DNA of 64,000 nt, taken from Candidatus Woesearchaeota archaeon. GTDB taxonomy: Archaea > Nanobdellota > Nanobdellia > Woesearchaeales > ARS49. Below, piece by piece: positions 32,455-41,782 of the stretch. A program made the translations under genes and the position numbers. Where the stretch lies: NCBI GenBank assembly GCA_019323015.1, contig JAHWHY010000004.1, forward strand, positions 1-64,000. The letters run 5' to 3'. A model generated the notes under the pieces. The model was not told the origin of the DNA. It saw only the letters and a list, made by a program, of their open reading frames with translations, and did not search any database. Every line of letters begins with the position of its first letter. Within the stretch, counting starts at the first letter, position 1.

Positions 32455-32583
32455 AGAAGAGATAAATTCTTAAATAAAATTCCTGCAAAAACAATTGTTT
32501 ACCTTACTGGCCGAAATGCTGCTGCCTGATTGCGTAAGAAATCAGATTTTGTTAATGAAATTGGTTTTGTATTCAACTTTTAT
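32455..32583 (+). pseudogene. Decayed duplicate of the 3' part of cobO
   Basis: Read from 32464, the sequence gives KFLNKIPAKTIVYLTGRNAAA-stop-LRKKSDFVNEI, matching KFLSKIPAKTTVYLTGRNATPGLRKKANYVNEV of the intact cobO at 28815-28910. A TGA replaces the Gly codon and similarity fades after the NEI. TAAAATTCCTGCAAAAACAA is identical in both copies. It starts within a few bases after the stop of the giant gene. Confidence 0.85.
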
Positions 32584-32600
32584 GATAAGAAAGAAAAAAA

Positions 32601-33125
32601 TTATATATATTTCAGGTCTCTTGGATCATCTGGAACCCTTCTACTTGTCGGATTGTTTGTATTTGTTCCTTCAGTTTTAAATGTTGCAATCAGCTTTTTA
32701 TTTGTTTCATCAACAAGCAAAAGACGCTGCAAATCTGTTGGAATTTGACGAATTCCTACTGCGAAAAATGTTGATTTTTTAAGGGAATCTAATCTTTGCA
32801 GTGGCTCCTGTTGTGAACAGAAAACGAAATAATTCTCTGTATTTTGCGTAGTTGTGCCTGCAGTGTACTGAACATGCGCGATATCATAATATGTTGGGTT
32901 TGCTGTAAACGGAAATGGTTTTCCTGTCTCTGAAGGAATGGTCGGCTTTCCTATTTTAGCTGCTTTTTTGGTTACAAGAGAACATCCTTTATACATGTCT
33001 TCACTAATGCCTTCAAGGTCTGTGAATACTATGTTCTCTTCTTTATCAGTAATAACAACACGCATATCTTTGCAAGTGTCAACTTCTTTTACCAGAATAT
33101 GCACTGTAATTTTGTCGTCTATCAT
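32601..33125 (-). CDS. Unrecognised soluble protein
   Basis: A 174-residue protein with a beta-rich N-terminal half (KITVHILVKEVDTCKDMRVVITDKEENIVFTDLEG) and a C-terminal half containing FFAVGIRQIPTDLQRLLLVDETNKKLIATFKTEG. It has three cysteines without a metal-binding spacing. The ATG has GAGGTAG about 8 nt upstream. Its tail runs to within 20 nt of the cobO remnant on the opposite strand. I do not recognise it. Confidence 0.7.
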   Translation of the reverse strand: MIDDKITVHILVKEVDTCKDMRVVITDKEENIVFTDLEGISEDMYKGCSLVTKKAAKIGKPTIPSETGKPFPFTANPTYYDIAHVQYTAGTTTQNTENYFVFCSQQEPLQRLDSLKKSTFFAVGIRQIPTDLQRLLLVDETNKKLIATFKTEGTNTNNPTSRRVPDDPRDLKYI

Positions 33126-33183
33126 TTTAGCCTACCTCGTCTATCTCTGTTTTGATGAAAAATAAAGTAAAGAAAGATTCTTA

Positions 33184-34080
33184 TTAACGAACCTTTGCCT
33201 TAAGCTTAAGCTCCCTGATTATGTCCTTGCACCTGTTTCTCAGGGTTGTTTCTGTAATACCAGAAACTTCTGCAACCTCTCTCTGAGTTCTTTTCTCTTT
33301 CAGCATCAATCCTGCAATGTAAAGAGTAGATGCAGCAACACTAACCGGGCTCAAGCCAGATGTCAATCCTTTCTTCTTTAACTGTTCAGCAAGCTTAACA
33401 GCCTTTGTCTGAACCTTTGGAGAAAGCTTCAGTGCACTTGCAAATCTTGCTGTATAGTCAATAGGATTGATTGGTATGATTTTAATGTTAAGCTCTCTTA
33501 AAAGCATTTTATATGTTTTTGCTATAATCTTAACATCTGTTCCAGTTAATTCAGAGAATTCTTTCAAAGATCTTGCAATGTCATTGACCCTGCAAGCAAT
33601 ATACAGAGAACCAATAACAATGTTTTCTATGCTTCTCTTTAGCGTCAGGTTTTTCTCAGCTGCTTTTCTATAGATTTCAGCTGCTTCTTTCTCAACTCTG
33701 TTAGGAATATTCAGCTGGTTAGATATAAGCTTAAGATTTGTTAAAGCATGCTTCAGGTTTTGCTCAAAACTAGAGCTTGTCCAAGCGTTCTTTTTCTTAA
33801 TTCTGCCAATCATGGCTTTTGTCTTGGTGTTTAATTTGGCCAGGTCAGACCTGTTTCCAATGCTTGTAGCCAGGTTATCTGCAACCCTTGGGTCAAAAGG
33901 AGCACCAGACCTGCTGTTCTTTTCAACACCTTCCATATCAAAAGACCTAGTCTCATCTGTAAAATCGACCATAGCATCCTCTATAACGAAGTTACAATTC
34001 CTGCAAACAACTTCCCCATTTTTCTTATTTGTAAGGAAATGCTTGCATCCACAATCTGGACAACTTTCTGTCATTAACAT
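33184..34080 (-). CDS. tfb: Transcription initiation factor B (TFB/TFIIB)
   Basis: A 298-residue general transcription factor that bridges TBP-DNA and RNA polymerase and reads the BRE. The N-terminal zinc ribbon has CPDC and CRNC (about residues 7-34), the B-reader/linker is RSGAPFDPRVADNLATSIGNR, and two cyclin folds follow (about 105-195 and 200-298), the second ending in a helix-turn-helix TQREVAEVSGITETTLRNRCKDI. ATG codons at 34080 and 34074 are both possible; GGAGG lies 10 nt before the first. It has its own BRE/TATA promoter, separate from rps7. Confidence 0.96.
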   Translation of the reverse strand: MLMTESCPDCGCKHFLTNKKNGEVVCRNCNFVIEDAMVDFTDETRSFDMEGVEKNSRSGAPFDPRVADNLATSIGNRSDLAKLNTKTKAMIGRIKKKNAWTSSSFEQNLKHALTNLKLISNQLNIPNRVEKEAAEIYRKAAEKNLTLKRSIENIVIGSLYIACRVNDIARSLKEFSELTGTDVKIIAKTYKMLLRELNIKIIPINPIDYTARFASALKLSPKVQTKAVKLAEQLKKKGLTSGLSPVSVAASTLYIAGLMLKEKRTQREVAEVSGITETTLRNRCKDIIRELKLKAKVR

Positions 34081-34154
34081 TTTATTTCAGCCTCCACTCA
34101 CTATACACGAATCTGACTCTTTTTACCCCTTCCAGTAGCTTTAAAAGGGTTACT

Positions 34155-34174
34155 TATATTTAAATCTTTCGGTT
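34155..34174 (-). promoter_or_regulatory. BRE/TATA promoter of tfb
   Basis: ACCGAAAGATTTAAATATA on the minus strand. Transcription would start around 34130, giving a leader of about 50 nt that ends in GTGGAGG. TFB may thus be transcribed from a strong example of the element it binds. Confidence 0.6.
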
Positions 34175-34270
34175 TGTTGTTACTTTCAAGTGGTTATTTG
34201 GCATATTGAAAATAAATAGAAGAAGTGCTGAAAAGGGTGAATTCAAGGGTTTTAGAATATTTAGAATGGT

Positions 34271-34870
34271 TTACCTGGCAGCGTCTGCCTGCCTTTCTGT
34301 CTCGTTTTTCTTAGAAATAGCCAAGCTCTTAGGATCTAGCTTGTAGGCAGCGATTATTTCATCAGCAAGAGCTGATTCAATAGATTTCTTCTTATTGAAA
34401 GACTTATCATAAGAACCTTGAACAAAGAATCGCAAGGCAATGTCAATCCTTCTCTGAGGAGCGCACTCAACTGCCTTAGGGTATCTTGCACCGCCGTATT
34501 CAATTGTGACAATCTCCTCGCGAGGAGCTGCATTAACTAAGGCTTGAACAAAGACCTTGACAGGATTTTCCTTAGTCTTCTGCTCAACAATATTAAAAGC
34601 GTTTTCAACAACAGTGTAAGCATTAGCTGTTTTTCCAGTGCAGTGACCAGAACTTCTCAAATGCTTCTTGCTCTTGTGCCCAGGAACAAACAACTTATTC
34701 ATTAATCTTTCAACAATGAAAATCTTGCTCTTGTGAAACCTTCGTCCTGCATATCTTGCGCCTGTCTTAGGAACAATCCTTGGCTCAAGGCAGATATATC
34801 TGACCAAACCTTCATCAGCAATGCCGATGCCAGCTGTGCTCCACTTATCAAAAGCAAGTACTTCAGTCAT
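34271..34870 (-). CDS. rps7: 30S ribosomal protein S7
   Basis: A 199-residue S7 of archaeal type, with family segments KIFIVERLMNKLFVPGHKSKKHLRSSGHCTGKT, NPVKVFVQALVNAAPREE and GGARYPKAVECAPQRRIDIALRFFVQG. It binds the 3' major domain of 16S rRNA. It is the last gene of the polymerase-ribosomal operon, 53 nt after rps12. Elongation factor genes, which often follow rps7 in archaea, are not here; tfb follows instead. Confidence 0.96.
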   Translation of the reverse strand: MTEVLAFDKWSTAGIGIADEGLVRYICLEPRIVPKTGARYAGRRFHKSKIFIVERLMNKLFVPGHKSKKHLRSSGHCTGKTANAYTVVENAFNIVEQKTKENPVKVFVQALVNAAPREEIVTIEYGGARYPKAVECAPQRRIDIALRFFVQGSYDKSFNKKKSIESALADEIIAAYKLDPKSLAISKKNETERQADAAR

Positions 34871-34923
34871 GTTTCAAAAAAACCTCCTGTTTTTTTGACA
34901 TGATAAAAATCTGGCGATTTTTC

Positions 34924-35361
34924 TCATTTTCTAGCTTTCTCCAGCTTACCGCTCAATAAATCCTTAAGACTTTGATCATTAACCTTGATAACCTGCCACC
35001 TGACACCAGGTAAATCACCCTTAGCACGGCCCTTGTTGCCGCCAATACACTCAACAATAACCTCATCGTGCTCGTCAACAAGCTTCAAGGCACCATCGCC
35101 TGGCAAGAATGCAGTAATCTGCCTTCCGTTCTTTATCAACTGAACCCTGGCGCACTTTCTCATAGCAGAATTAGGCTGCTTTGCCTCAACCTGCCTTTTC
35201 TCAAGAACAATTCCTCTAGCCATGCTAGAGCCTTCAAGAGGGTCTGCCTTCTGCTTAAGATTAAATAATTTGCGAACATACTCTTTGTTAAGCATTCTAG
35301 ACTTATACCTGCGCTTTTTCAATGCACTGCTTGTGTTCAATCCATTGCTCTTGTTTCCCAT
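34924..35361 (-). CDS. rps12: 30S ribosomal protein S12
   Basis: A 145-residue S12 with the universally conserved decoding-centre segment EAKQPNSAMRKCARVQLIKNG and the GDLPGVRWQVIKVN loop, plus a basic N-terminal extension typical of archaea. The ATG follows the nusA stop by one base, so the two are translationally linked. No deviation from the family is seen. Confidence 0.97.
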   Translation of the reverse strand: MGNKSNGLNTSSALKKRRYKSRMLNKEYVRKLFNLKQKADPLEGSSMARGIVLEKRQVEAKQPNSAMRKCARVQLIKNGRQITAFLPGDGALKLVDEHDEVIVECIGGNKGRAKGDLPGVRWQVIKVNDQSLKDLLSGKLEKARK

Positions 35362-35362
35362 C

Positions 35363-35782
35363 TTAAATGACCTTTAATTCTTTTACAGGAAAATAACGCT
35401 TGACAACATCCTCATAAGCCCTCAAGTGCGAGGCATTACGCCCAATAAGCAAGCCCCTTGTCTTAAGGTCAACAGGAGTAAGGGTATATATCCCCTCTTC
35501 CTCGGTTATCTCCTTTACTTTTAGAGGATGTACCAGGTTCTTTATAAAGTTTACTGGTTCTGGACTAAATTCAACAATCTTTACTTTTTTATTAAGCACT
35601 TTCTCAAGTTTCCTGACATTAACCCCTTTTGCACCAACAGCCTTACCAATCTCATTAGGATGAACAATGAACAAGACAAGGTTCTCCTTGATTATGCAGT
35701 CCTTAAGCTTGGCTCTTGTTATTGTCTCAAAAAGAGACATAAACTTCATAGCACTCATATCATAAACAATTTTAGCACTCAC
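35363..35782 (-). CDS. nusA: Archaeal NusA-like KH-domain protein
   Basis: A 139-residue protein made of two KH domains, as is usual for archaeal NusA, which lacks the bacterial N-terminal and S1 parts. KH GxxG loops are HPNEIGKAVGAKGVNVRKLEK and LLIGRNASHLRAYEDVVKRYF. The start is a GTG at 35782 that overlaps the stop of rpl30e (GTGA). It occupies its standard place between rpl30e and rps12 and probably acts in transcription elongation or RNA binding. Confidence 0.93.
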   Translation of the reverse strand: MSAKIVYDMSAMKFMSLFETITRAKLKDCIIKENLVLFIVHPNEIGKAVGAKGVNVRKLEKVLNKKVKIVEFSPEPVNFIKNLVHPLKVKEITEEEGIYTLTPVDLKTRGLLIGRNASHLRAYEDVVKRYFPVKELKVI

Positions 35783-36060
35783 TTTAAGACTCCAATAACA
35801 GAAATTGAATAAGGCTTTTTACAGACAACACCAAGCTCAGAGCCAGGGTATGCAAGATCCTTTACTTTGACACCAGCAATATTACTGTAATGAAGTATGT
35901 CTTCTTTAGTAGAATCTGCGCAATTAGCAGACAAAAAAACCTGCTTCAGCTTGCCAAGCCGCAAAAGCTTCAAAGTGCGCTCAGTACCAATAATCAACTT
36001 ATTGTCAGCCAAAAGGCCTCTTATTTCCACTGCAGTCTTATCAATTCTTCTCTTAGCCAT
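35779..36060 (-). CDS. rpl30e: 50S ribosomal protein L30e
   Basis: A 93-residue member of the L7Ae/L30e/S12e RNA-binding fold. Positions such as NKLIIGTERTLKLLRLGKLKQVFLSANCA and GSELGVVCKKPYSISVIGVL match L30e. Length is typical. It lies four bases downstream of rpoA2, the usual archaeal order, and overlaps nusA. Confidence 0.93.
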   Translation of the reverse strand: MAKRRIDKTAVEIRGLLADNKLIIGTERTLKLLRLGKLKQVFLSANCADSTKEDILHYSNIAGVKVKDLAYPGSELGVVCKKPYSISVIGVLK

Positions 36061-36064
36061 AATA

Positions 36065-37213
36065 TCACTTTAGTTTTTCTTTCTTAACTTTTGTAACTAA
36101 TCCAGGAAGTCCTGTGCCAACAGGAACAGGCTGGTTAAGCATGACATTCTCAACAACAGAATTAAGCTTGTCAACATCCCCTGCAAGCGCAGCATTAATA
36201 ACGTGCTTTATCGGAGTCTCAAAACTAGCCCGTGCAAGAACAGAAGCTTTCTCACTCACAACACCATACCTTGTTATTCCTTTTATTCCGCCTGAGACGC
36301 ACATAGTATCTGCAACAAGCATTATATGCCTGATATCAACATTCAATCCCTGCGCCTCAATAACCTTGAAAACTTCTTCGATAATTGCCTGCCTTGCAGC
36401 CTCAATACCAAAAGTTCCTGCAATCTCATAAATGTCGTTGCTTACTGTCCTTGAAGGGTCAACAAAATCCATATCAAGAATCTTTTTCAAGTTGCTTCCA
36501 GCTGTAATAATAATGAATTCATCTTTTCTTTTGACTGGCAAGACCTGAGTAACACCCTTGATTCCACAGACATACACGTCTCTTGCTGTTTCCTTTAACT
36601 TGTACAAGTCATTAAGGCCTTTTTCTTCCTTGCCCTTGAGCCTTAGAATAATATTTCCATCCTTGTTTTCCTTGACAGAAGCTTCTTTAGACAAGCCCTT
36701 TGCTTTTGCAACAGACTTGACTAATCTTGCAGGAGTCAAGCCAAGCAAAGCCATTTTCTCTTTATCAAGCTTAGCCTCAATCTTTAAGTCAACAATATCA
36801 ATAACAAACTCAGTGACAAGCTCCCCAAGAGTAGTCTCTTTAACCAAAAGAGCGCACTTCCTGATATCCTTCCCCTTATTGTATGGTGAATTAAGGAAAA
36901 TCTCCATCATAGGAGTTTTAAGAGTCTTCCTGCCATCAAGAATCTCAATAATCCTTGGCAGACCCATAGTGACGTTCATCTCTGCAACACCTGCAAAGTG
37001 GAAAGTATCCAATGTCATCTGCGTACCAGGCTCACCAATACTTTCAGCACTAATCAAACCAACTGCCTCGCCAGGAGCAATCATAGCAAGATTATACTCC
37101 TCAAGCGCTTTCTCTGCCACTTTTTTAATCTTTGAAGCAGGGCATTTTTCCTCAATCTCTTCCAAGATTGACTTAGGCAGTTTTCCAACATAAGGTTTTA
37201 GTGCTTCATTCAT
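36065..37213 (-). CDS. rpoA2: DNA-directed RNA polymerase subunit A''
   Basis: A 382-residue C-terminal part of the largest RNA polymerase subunit. Signature segments are PGEAVGLISAESIGEPGTQMTLDTFHFAGVAEMNVTMGLPRIIEI (trigger-loop side) and DIRHIMLVADTMCVSGGIKGITRYGV, ending in SFETPIKHVINAALAGDVDKL. The ATG at 37213, five bases after the rpoA1 stop, is preferred; an in-frame TTG at 37231 would overlap rpoA1. It assembles with A' to form the complete large subunit. Confidence 0.95.
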   Translation of the reverse strand: MNEALKPYVGKLPKSILEEIEEKCPASKIKKVAEKALEEYNLAMIAPGEAVGLISAESIGEPGTQMTLDTFHFAGVAEMNVTMGLPRIIEILDGRKTLKTPMMEIFLNSPYNKGKDIRKCALLVKETTLGELVTEFVIDIVDLKIEAKLDKEKMALLGLTPARLVKSVAKAKGLSKEASVKENKDGNIILRLKGKEEKGLNDLYKLKETARDVYVCGIKGVTQVLPVKRKDEFIIITAGSNLKKILDMDFVDPSRTVSNDIYEIAGTFGIEAARQAIIEEVFKVIEAQGLNVDIRHIMLVADTMCVSGGIKGITRYGVVSEKASVLARASFETPIKHVINAALAGDVDKLNSVVENVMLNQPVPVGTGLPGLVTKVKKEKLK

Positions 37214-37217
37214 TTTA

Positions 37218-39980
37218 TCATACCGTATCAATTATTTTCTGAACATTAATCTTTCCATTTTCAGAGCGAGAGACATCAATGCCGTCCTCGCCATACTCAA
37301 ACTGGATAATCCTGTAATTAGCATCACGAACAGACCTATCATACTCCACCCTCAAGTCCTGCATTGCATTAGCGAGCCTTCGATACAGATAACCAGACTT
37401 AGGTGTTCTCAAAGCAGTATCCATCAAGCTGTCCCTTCCTACAATAGCATGGAAGAAAAACTCTTTAGGATTCAAGCCATGCTTGAAACCATGCCTGACA
37501 AAACCCCTTGCCTCTGGACTCAAGTCACCTTTCTTAAAGCAAGAAAGAGTCCTTCCAGAGTAACCTTTCTTTATCCTGCTTCCATGCAGAGCCTGCTGGC
37601 CTGCACAAGCAGACATCTGAGAAATATTAAGATAAGAACCTCTTGCACCAGATTCAGCCATTGCAATCGTATTTGTAGTCTTATCAGCATACTCCTTGAC
37701 AAGATTAATACATTTAGTTCTTGCCTTGTTAAGCAATTCAAGAATACGCAGTTCAAGAGTTTCTTCAATAGATCTTCCAGGGAAAGCTTCCAGAGTTCCA
37801 GCTTCATACGCCTTGATCATCTGGTGAGCCTCTTCCTCAGCTTTATTTAATGTTTCAGCAATCAAATCATTAGCTTCTTGAGGCATATCAAGATCAGAAA
37901 GCTTTGCAGTAAATCCAGTGATAAGCAATGTTTCAATACCAAGCTTCAATATGTTATGCAAAATATCAATTGTCTTAGTAGGGCCATACTTCTTGTGCAT
38001 GCTTCTCAGCAAGAATCCAGCACCTTCTCCACCAAGACTTGTCTTGTCCATCACACCCTCAATTAATTTACCATTTTCAATAATAACATCCTTGCCATCT
38101 CTTGACTTTCCCTTGAAATTAAAATCAGAAGGAAGCAAAACACTGAAAATCTCTTTACCATTAACAATTTTCTTGTTAGGCAATCCTGAAATATCAGTAA
38201 TACCTGCCTGGCAAAGCAAAGCAACTGCATCTTCCCTAGGCATTTCCTGTTCTTTGGTAAGCAAGTAATTACCAGAGATGCCGTCATGCAAGCATCCCAT
38301 GACGCTCAAGCCATACCTTGGACTGATTAATTGTGTCTGAACCTGCATAAGAATCTCTGCCTCTGCCCTAGATTCCTCTGTCTGAGGAATGTGCAAGTTC
38401 ATCTCATCCCCGTCAAAGTCAGCGTTATAAGGAGCACAAACAGCAGGATTAATCCTTAAAGTCTTGTAAGGCAGAACCTTGACCTTGTGGCACATCATAC
38501 TCATCCTGTGCAGAGAAGGCTGCCTGTTAAAAATAGCAATATCTCCATCCATCAAATGCCTCTCAACAACATAACCAGGCTGAAGCTCCTCAAGAGCAGC
38601 CTCTTTAGTCTCTTCAGTAATCTTTTTTCTCTTGCCATCAGGCCTGATAATATAATTAGCACCAGGATAAACACCAGGGCCGCGCTCAACAAACTTTCTC
38701 AAGTAAGCCATATTCCACTCATTAATTGTCTCAGGAACAGTAAGCTTTCTCGCAACTACAGCTGGAACTCCAACCTCATTCAAGCCAAGCATAGGGTCTG
38801 GGCTGATAACTGTCCTAGAGCAAAAATTAGTTCTCTTACCAGCAAGATTGTGCCTAATCCTTCCTTCCTTACTCTTGATTCTTTGAGTTATTGTTTTTAG
38901 CGGCTGACCAGAACGATGACGAGCAGGAGGCAATTGAGCAACAGTATTATCCAAGAAAGTAGTTACGTGATACTGCAGCAAGTCCCACAAGTCCTCAATA
39001 ATAATCTCAGGAGCACCAGCATTAATGTTCTCAAACAACCTTTGGTTAATCCTAACAATATCGCCTAACTTGTGCGTGAGATCGTCTTCAGAACGCTCAC
39101 CAGATTCCAGAGTAATAGAAGGCCTTATTGTAACAGGAGGAATAGACAGAACAGTGATAACCATCCATTCAGGCCTTGCAAACACAGGATTAAGACCATA
39201 CAATACAGCATCATCATCCTGAACCTTCTCCAGCCTAGACCTCACTTCAATAGGACTAAGTTTTTTATCACCTTCAAAGAAAGTAGAAGGCTTTTCAATA
39301 GAAATTTTCTGCTGAGCAGCCTTGCAGTGAGGACATTTCTTGACAGTCTTAAGCTTAGCAATAGACTTTCTAATCTCTTCCTGCCGGGCTTCATAACCCT
39401 CAGTAGCCTCAATTTCATCAAGATGCTTCTTGAAAGATGTCATCTTATTCTTAGGGATAAGCAACCTTCCGCAATCCCTGCAAATACACCTCAATAAATT
39501 ATGAATCACAGGAATAAACTTTATGTGAAAAACAGGCCTGGCTAATTCAATATAACCAAAATGGCCAATACACTCTTTTAGTTTACAACCGCAGGTCTTA
39601 CATCTCAGACCAGGATCAATAACACCAAGTCTTACATCCATCAAGCCGCCATCAACTGGATAACCCTCTTTATCATAAAGTTCTGGAGTCACTATCTTTG
39701 CAGAAGCCATCTTCTTAATCATCTTAGGGCTAAGAATACCAAAAACAATGCTTTCCACCTGCTTGAAAACAGGATGCATCAAAGCCTCAGCCCTCTCTCT
39801 AGTTATGGGCTGTCTTTCCTTGGTCTCTTCAACAACCTCCTCTCCAGGCGCTTCTGTATCAGTAGACTCTTCAGCAACTTCTTCAATCTTTTCAGGAGCT
39901 TCCTCTGCCTTTTCCGGCTCTTCCTGAACCTCTTCCTCAGGCTCTTCAACTTTCTTTTCTTCTTTCTTTTTCTTTGCCAT
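37218..39980 (-). CDS. rpoA1: DNA-directed RNA polymerase subunit A' with charged N-terminal extension
   Basis: A 920-residue catalytic subunit. The Mg-binding motif NADFDGDEMNLHIPQ, the bridge-helix region and the zinc site (CKTCGCKLKECIGHFGYIEL, then CRCICRDCG) are intact. The first 67 residues are unusual: a Lys/Glu/Pro-rich tail (MAKKKKEEKKVEEPEEEVQE...) before the normal beginning near HPVFKQVESIVFGILSPKMI. The start is supported by its position one base after the rpoB1 stop (TAA-C-ATG). The tail would lie on the surface and may contact other proteins. Confidence 0.95.
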   Translation of the reverse strand: MAKKKKEEKKVEEPEEEVQEEPEKAEEAPEKIEEVAEESTDTEAPGEEVVEETKERQPITRERAEALMHPVFKQVESIVFGILSPKMIKKMASAKIVTPELYDKEGYPVDGGLMDVRLGVIDPGLRCKTCGCKLKECIGHFGYIELARPVFHIKFIPVIHNLLRCICRDCGRLLIPKNKMTSFKKHLDEIEATEGYEARQEEIRKSIAKLKTVKKCPHCKAAQQKISIEKPSTFFEGDKKLSPIEVRSRLEKVQDDDAVLYGLNPVFARPEWMVITVLSIPPVTIRPSITLESGERSEDDLTHKLGDIVRINQRLFENINAGAPEIIIEDLWDLLQYHVTTFLDNTVAQLPPARHRSGQPLKTITQRIKSKEGRIRHNLAGKRTNFCSRTVISPDPMLGLNEVGVPAVVARKLTVPETINEWNMAYLRKFVERGPGVYPGANYIIRPDGKRKKITEETKEAALEELQPGYVVERHLMDGDIAIFNRQPSLHRMSMMCHKVKVLPYKTLRINPAVCAPYNADFDGDEMNLHIPQTEESRAEAEILMQVQTQLISPRYGLSVMGCLHDGISGNYLLTKEQEMPREDAVALLCQAGITDISGLPNKKIVNGKEIFSVLLPSDFNFKGKSRDGKDVIIENGKLIEGVMDKTSLGGEGAGFLLRSMHKKYGPTKTIDILHNILKLGIETLLITGFTAKLSDLDMPQEANDLIAETLNKAEEEAHQMIKAYEAGTLEAFPGRSIEETLELRILELLNKARTKCINLVKEYADKTTNTIAMAESGARGSYLNISQMSACAGQQALHGSRIKKGYSGRTLSCFKKGDLSPEARGFVRHGFKHGLNPKEFFFHAIVGRDSLMDTALRTPKSGYLYRRLANAMQDLRVEYDRSVRDANYRIIQFEYGEDGIDVSRSENGKINVQKIIDTV

Positions 39981-39981
39981 G

Positions 39982-41781
39982 TTAATACTTGCTCTTTAAC
40001 TGAAGTTTTGGATAGATACCCAATGACTTAAACTCATCAAGTATCAGCTTAAAAGCATAACTAAGCTCAATATCATTAACATCAGAATCACCGCACATAG
40101 GACAGTAACGCTTCTCTTTCTGCGCATCATAAATAGCGATAAGGCCGCATTTCTCGCAAACAGGAACAACAGTCTTGTCAGAATCAAACCGCTCCTTCAA
40201 GAGCAAAGAAGCTCCGTGAGCAACAAGCGTATCTTTCTCCATCTCTCCAAGCCTCAAACCGCCTTCCTTAGCACGGCCCTCTGTAGGCTGTCTTGTCAGC
40301 AACTGGATAGGGCCCCTTGCTCTTGCCTGCAATTTATTCGCAACCATGTGCTTAATCTTCTGATAATACATGCTGCCGATAAAAATCTTGACCTGGAACT
40401 GCTCTCCTGTAATACCATTATACATGGTCTCTGTTCCATCTTCCCTAAATCCCAATGAAAGCAATTCTTTTCTGATTCTTTCCTCTGGCTCTGAACCAAA
40501 AGTAGTAGCATCAACATAACGACCAGCAAGAGCGCCAGTCTTGCCGCCAATAATCTCAAGAAGATGAGACACAGTCATCCTTGACGGGATACCATGCGGA
40601 GTAAAAATCAAATCAGGAACAATTCCAGAAGCAGTAAAAGGCATATCACTCTGAGGCACAATCAAGCCAATAACACCCTTCTGACCGTGCCTAGAGACAA
40701 ACTTGTCACCAATCTCTGGAATTCTCTGATCCCTAATCCTAACCTGAACCAGCTTGTTACCTTCCTCATTCTCTGTAATCAAAACAAAATCAACAACACC
40801 TTTCTCTCCGTGCCTCAATGCAACAGAGCTCTCTCTCCTGATATTAGATGCAAGTGAATAATCTTCTAATGAACTCAAGAATCTCGGAGGAGAAGTCTTG
40901 CCAATGACAACATCCTCTTCCTTTACAACAGCCTCTGGATAAACAATGCCGTCCTCTTCCAGCAATCTGTAATCTTTCTCAGACTTGTAACCCTTTATTT
41001 CCTTGTCAGGAATGCAAATCTCGTCTGTCAAGCCGCCAGAGTACCTTAATTCATCAGCAATCGCAGGCCTGAAATAACTGTTTCTTCCAAGACCACGCTC
41101 AATACTTCCTTTATTAAGAATAATTGCGTCCTCCATATTATACCCTTTATAGCACATGACAGCAATAACAAGGTTCTGTCCAGAAGGATGCTTGTCAAAA
41201 TCACACAAATCATGCATTATTGAATTAACAATAGGAGCCTGCGGGTAATGAAGCATGTTAACATCCATGTCAATCCTCACAGGAAAATTAGAAGCATAAA
41301 AACCAATCGCGTGCTTCTGATTCTTGGAACCAATACTCAACCTCGCAGACTGGATATACTGCCCAAAAGGAACTAAAGTAGTTACTAAACCAAGCATGCA
41401 CAAAGGAGAAATCTCCAGGTGAGTGTGCTCAGGAGTAAGCTCTTTTTCAGAAAAAGCAACCAATGCATTCTCTTCTTCAGCAGCATCAATGTACTCGATA
41501 ACACCCTGCTCTGCAAGGTCTTTCCAGGTAATCTCCTTTTTCTGCAGCTGCTTGATGTGCTTTTCTGTAAGCAATGGAATGCCATCCTTGACAATAATTA
41601 GAGGTCTTCTTGTTCTTCCCCGCAAGCTCTCAACAAAAATCTGATCAAGCTTGTCATCATAATAAAAATTCACATTAGGGCTCATCACACCAGAACGCCT
41701 GTCTGACTTGATACGCTCAATAAACTCAGAACTATTATCAACAGTTCCAGCAAATTTCCCATTCAAATAAACTTCTGTCAT
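39982..41781 (-). CDS. rpoB1: DNA-directed RNA polymerase subunit B'
   Basis: A 599-residue C-terminal half of the split second-largest subunit. It contains the family segments GQNLVIAVMCYKGYNMEDAIILNKGSIERG, the KFVSRHGQKGVIG loop with catalytic-site lysines, DLIFTPHGIPSRMTVSHLLEI and the zinc site CEKCG...CPMCG near the C-terminus. The ATG is one base after the rpoB2 stop. The B subunit is split between residues corresponding to its protrusion/lobe and hybrid-binding parts, as in many Euryarchaeota. Confidence 0.96.
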   Translation of the reverse strand: MTEVYLNGKFAGTVDNSSEFIERIKSDRRSGVMSPNVNFYYDDKLDQIFVESLRGRTRRPLIIVKDGIPLLTEKHIKQLQKKEITWKDLAEQGVIEYIDAAEEENALVAFSEKELTPEHTHLEISPLCMLGLVTTLVPFGQYIQSARLSIGSKNQKHAIGFYASNFPVRIDMDVNMLHYPQAPIVNSIMHDLCDFDKHPSGQNLVIAVMCYKGYNMEDAIILNKGSIERGLGRNSYFRPAIADELRYSGGLTDEICIPDKEIKGYKSEKDYRLLEEDGIVYPEAVVKEEDVVIGKTSPPRFLSSLEDYSLASNIRRESSVALRHGEKGVVDFVLITENEEGNKLVQVRIRDQRIPEIGDKFVSRHGQKGVIGLIVPQSDMPFTASGIVPDLIFTPHGIPSRMTVSHLLEIIGGKTGALAGRYVDATTFGSEPEERIRKELLSLGFREDGTETMYNGITGEQFQVKIFIGSMYYQKIKHMVANKLQARARGPIQLLTRQPTEGRAKEGGLRLGEMEKDTLVAHGASLLLKERFDSDKTVVPVCEKCGLIAIYDAQKEKRYCPMCGDSDVNDIELSYAFKLILDEFKSLGIYPKLQLKSKY

Positions 41782-41782
41782 T

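Noticed and set aside
32495..32748. Two short plus-strand open frames after the giant gene
   Set aside because: One overlaps the decayed cobO fragment and the other lies opposite the 3' end of the gene at 32601; neither continues a recognisable protein.
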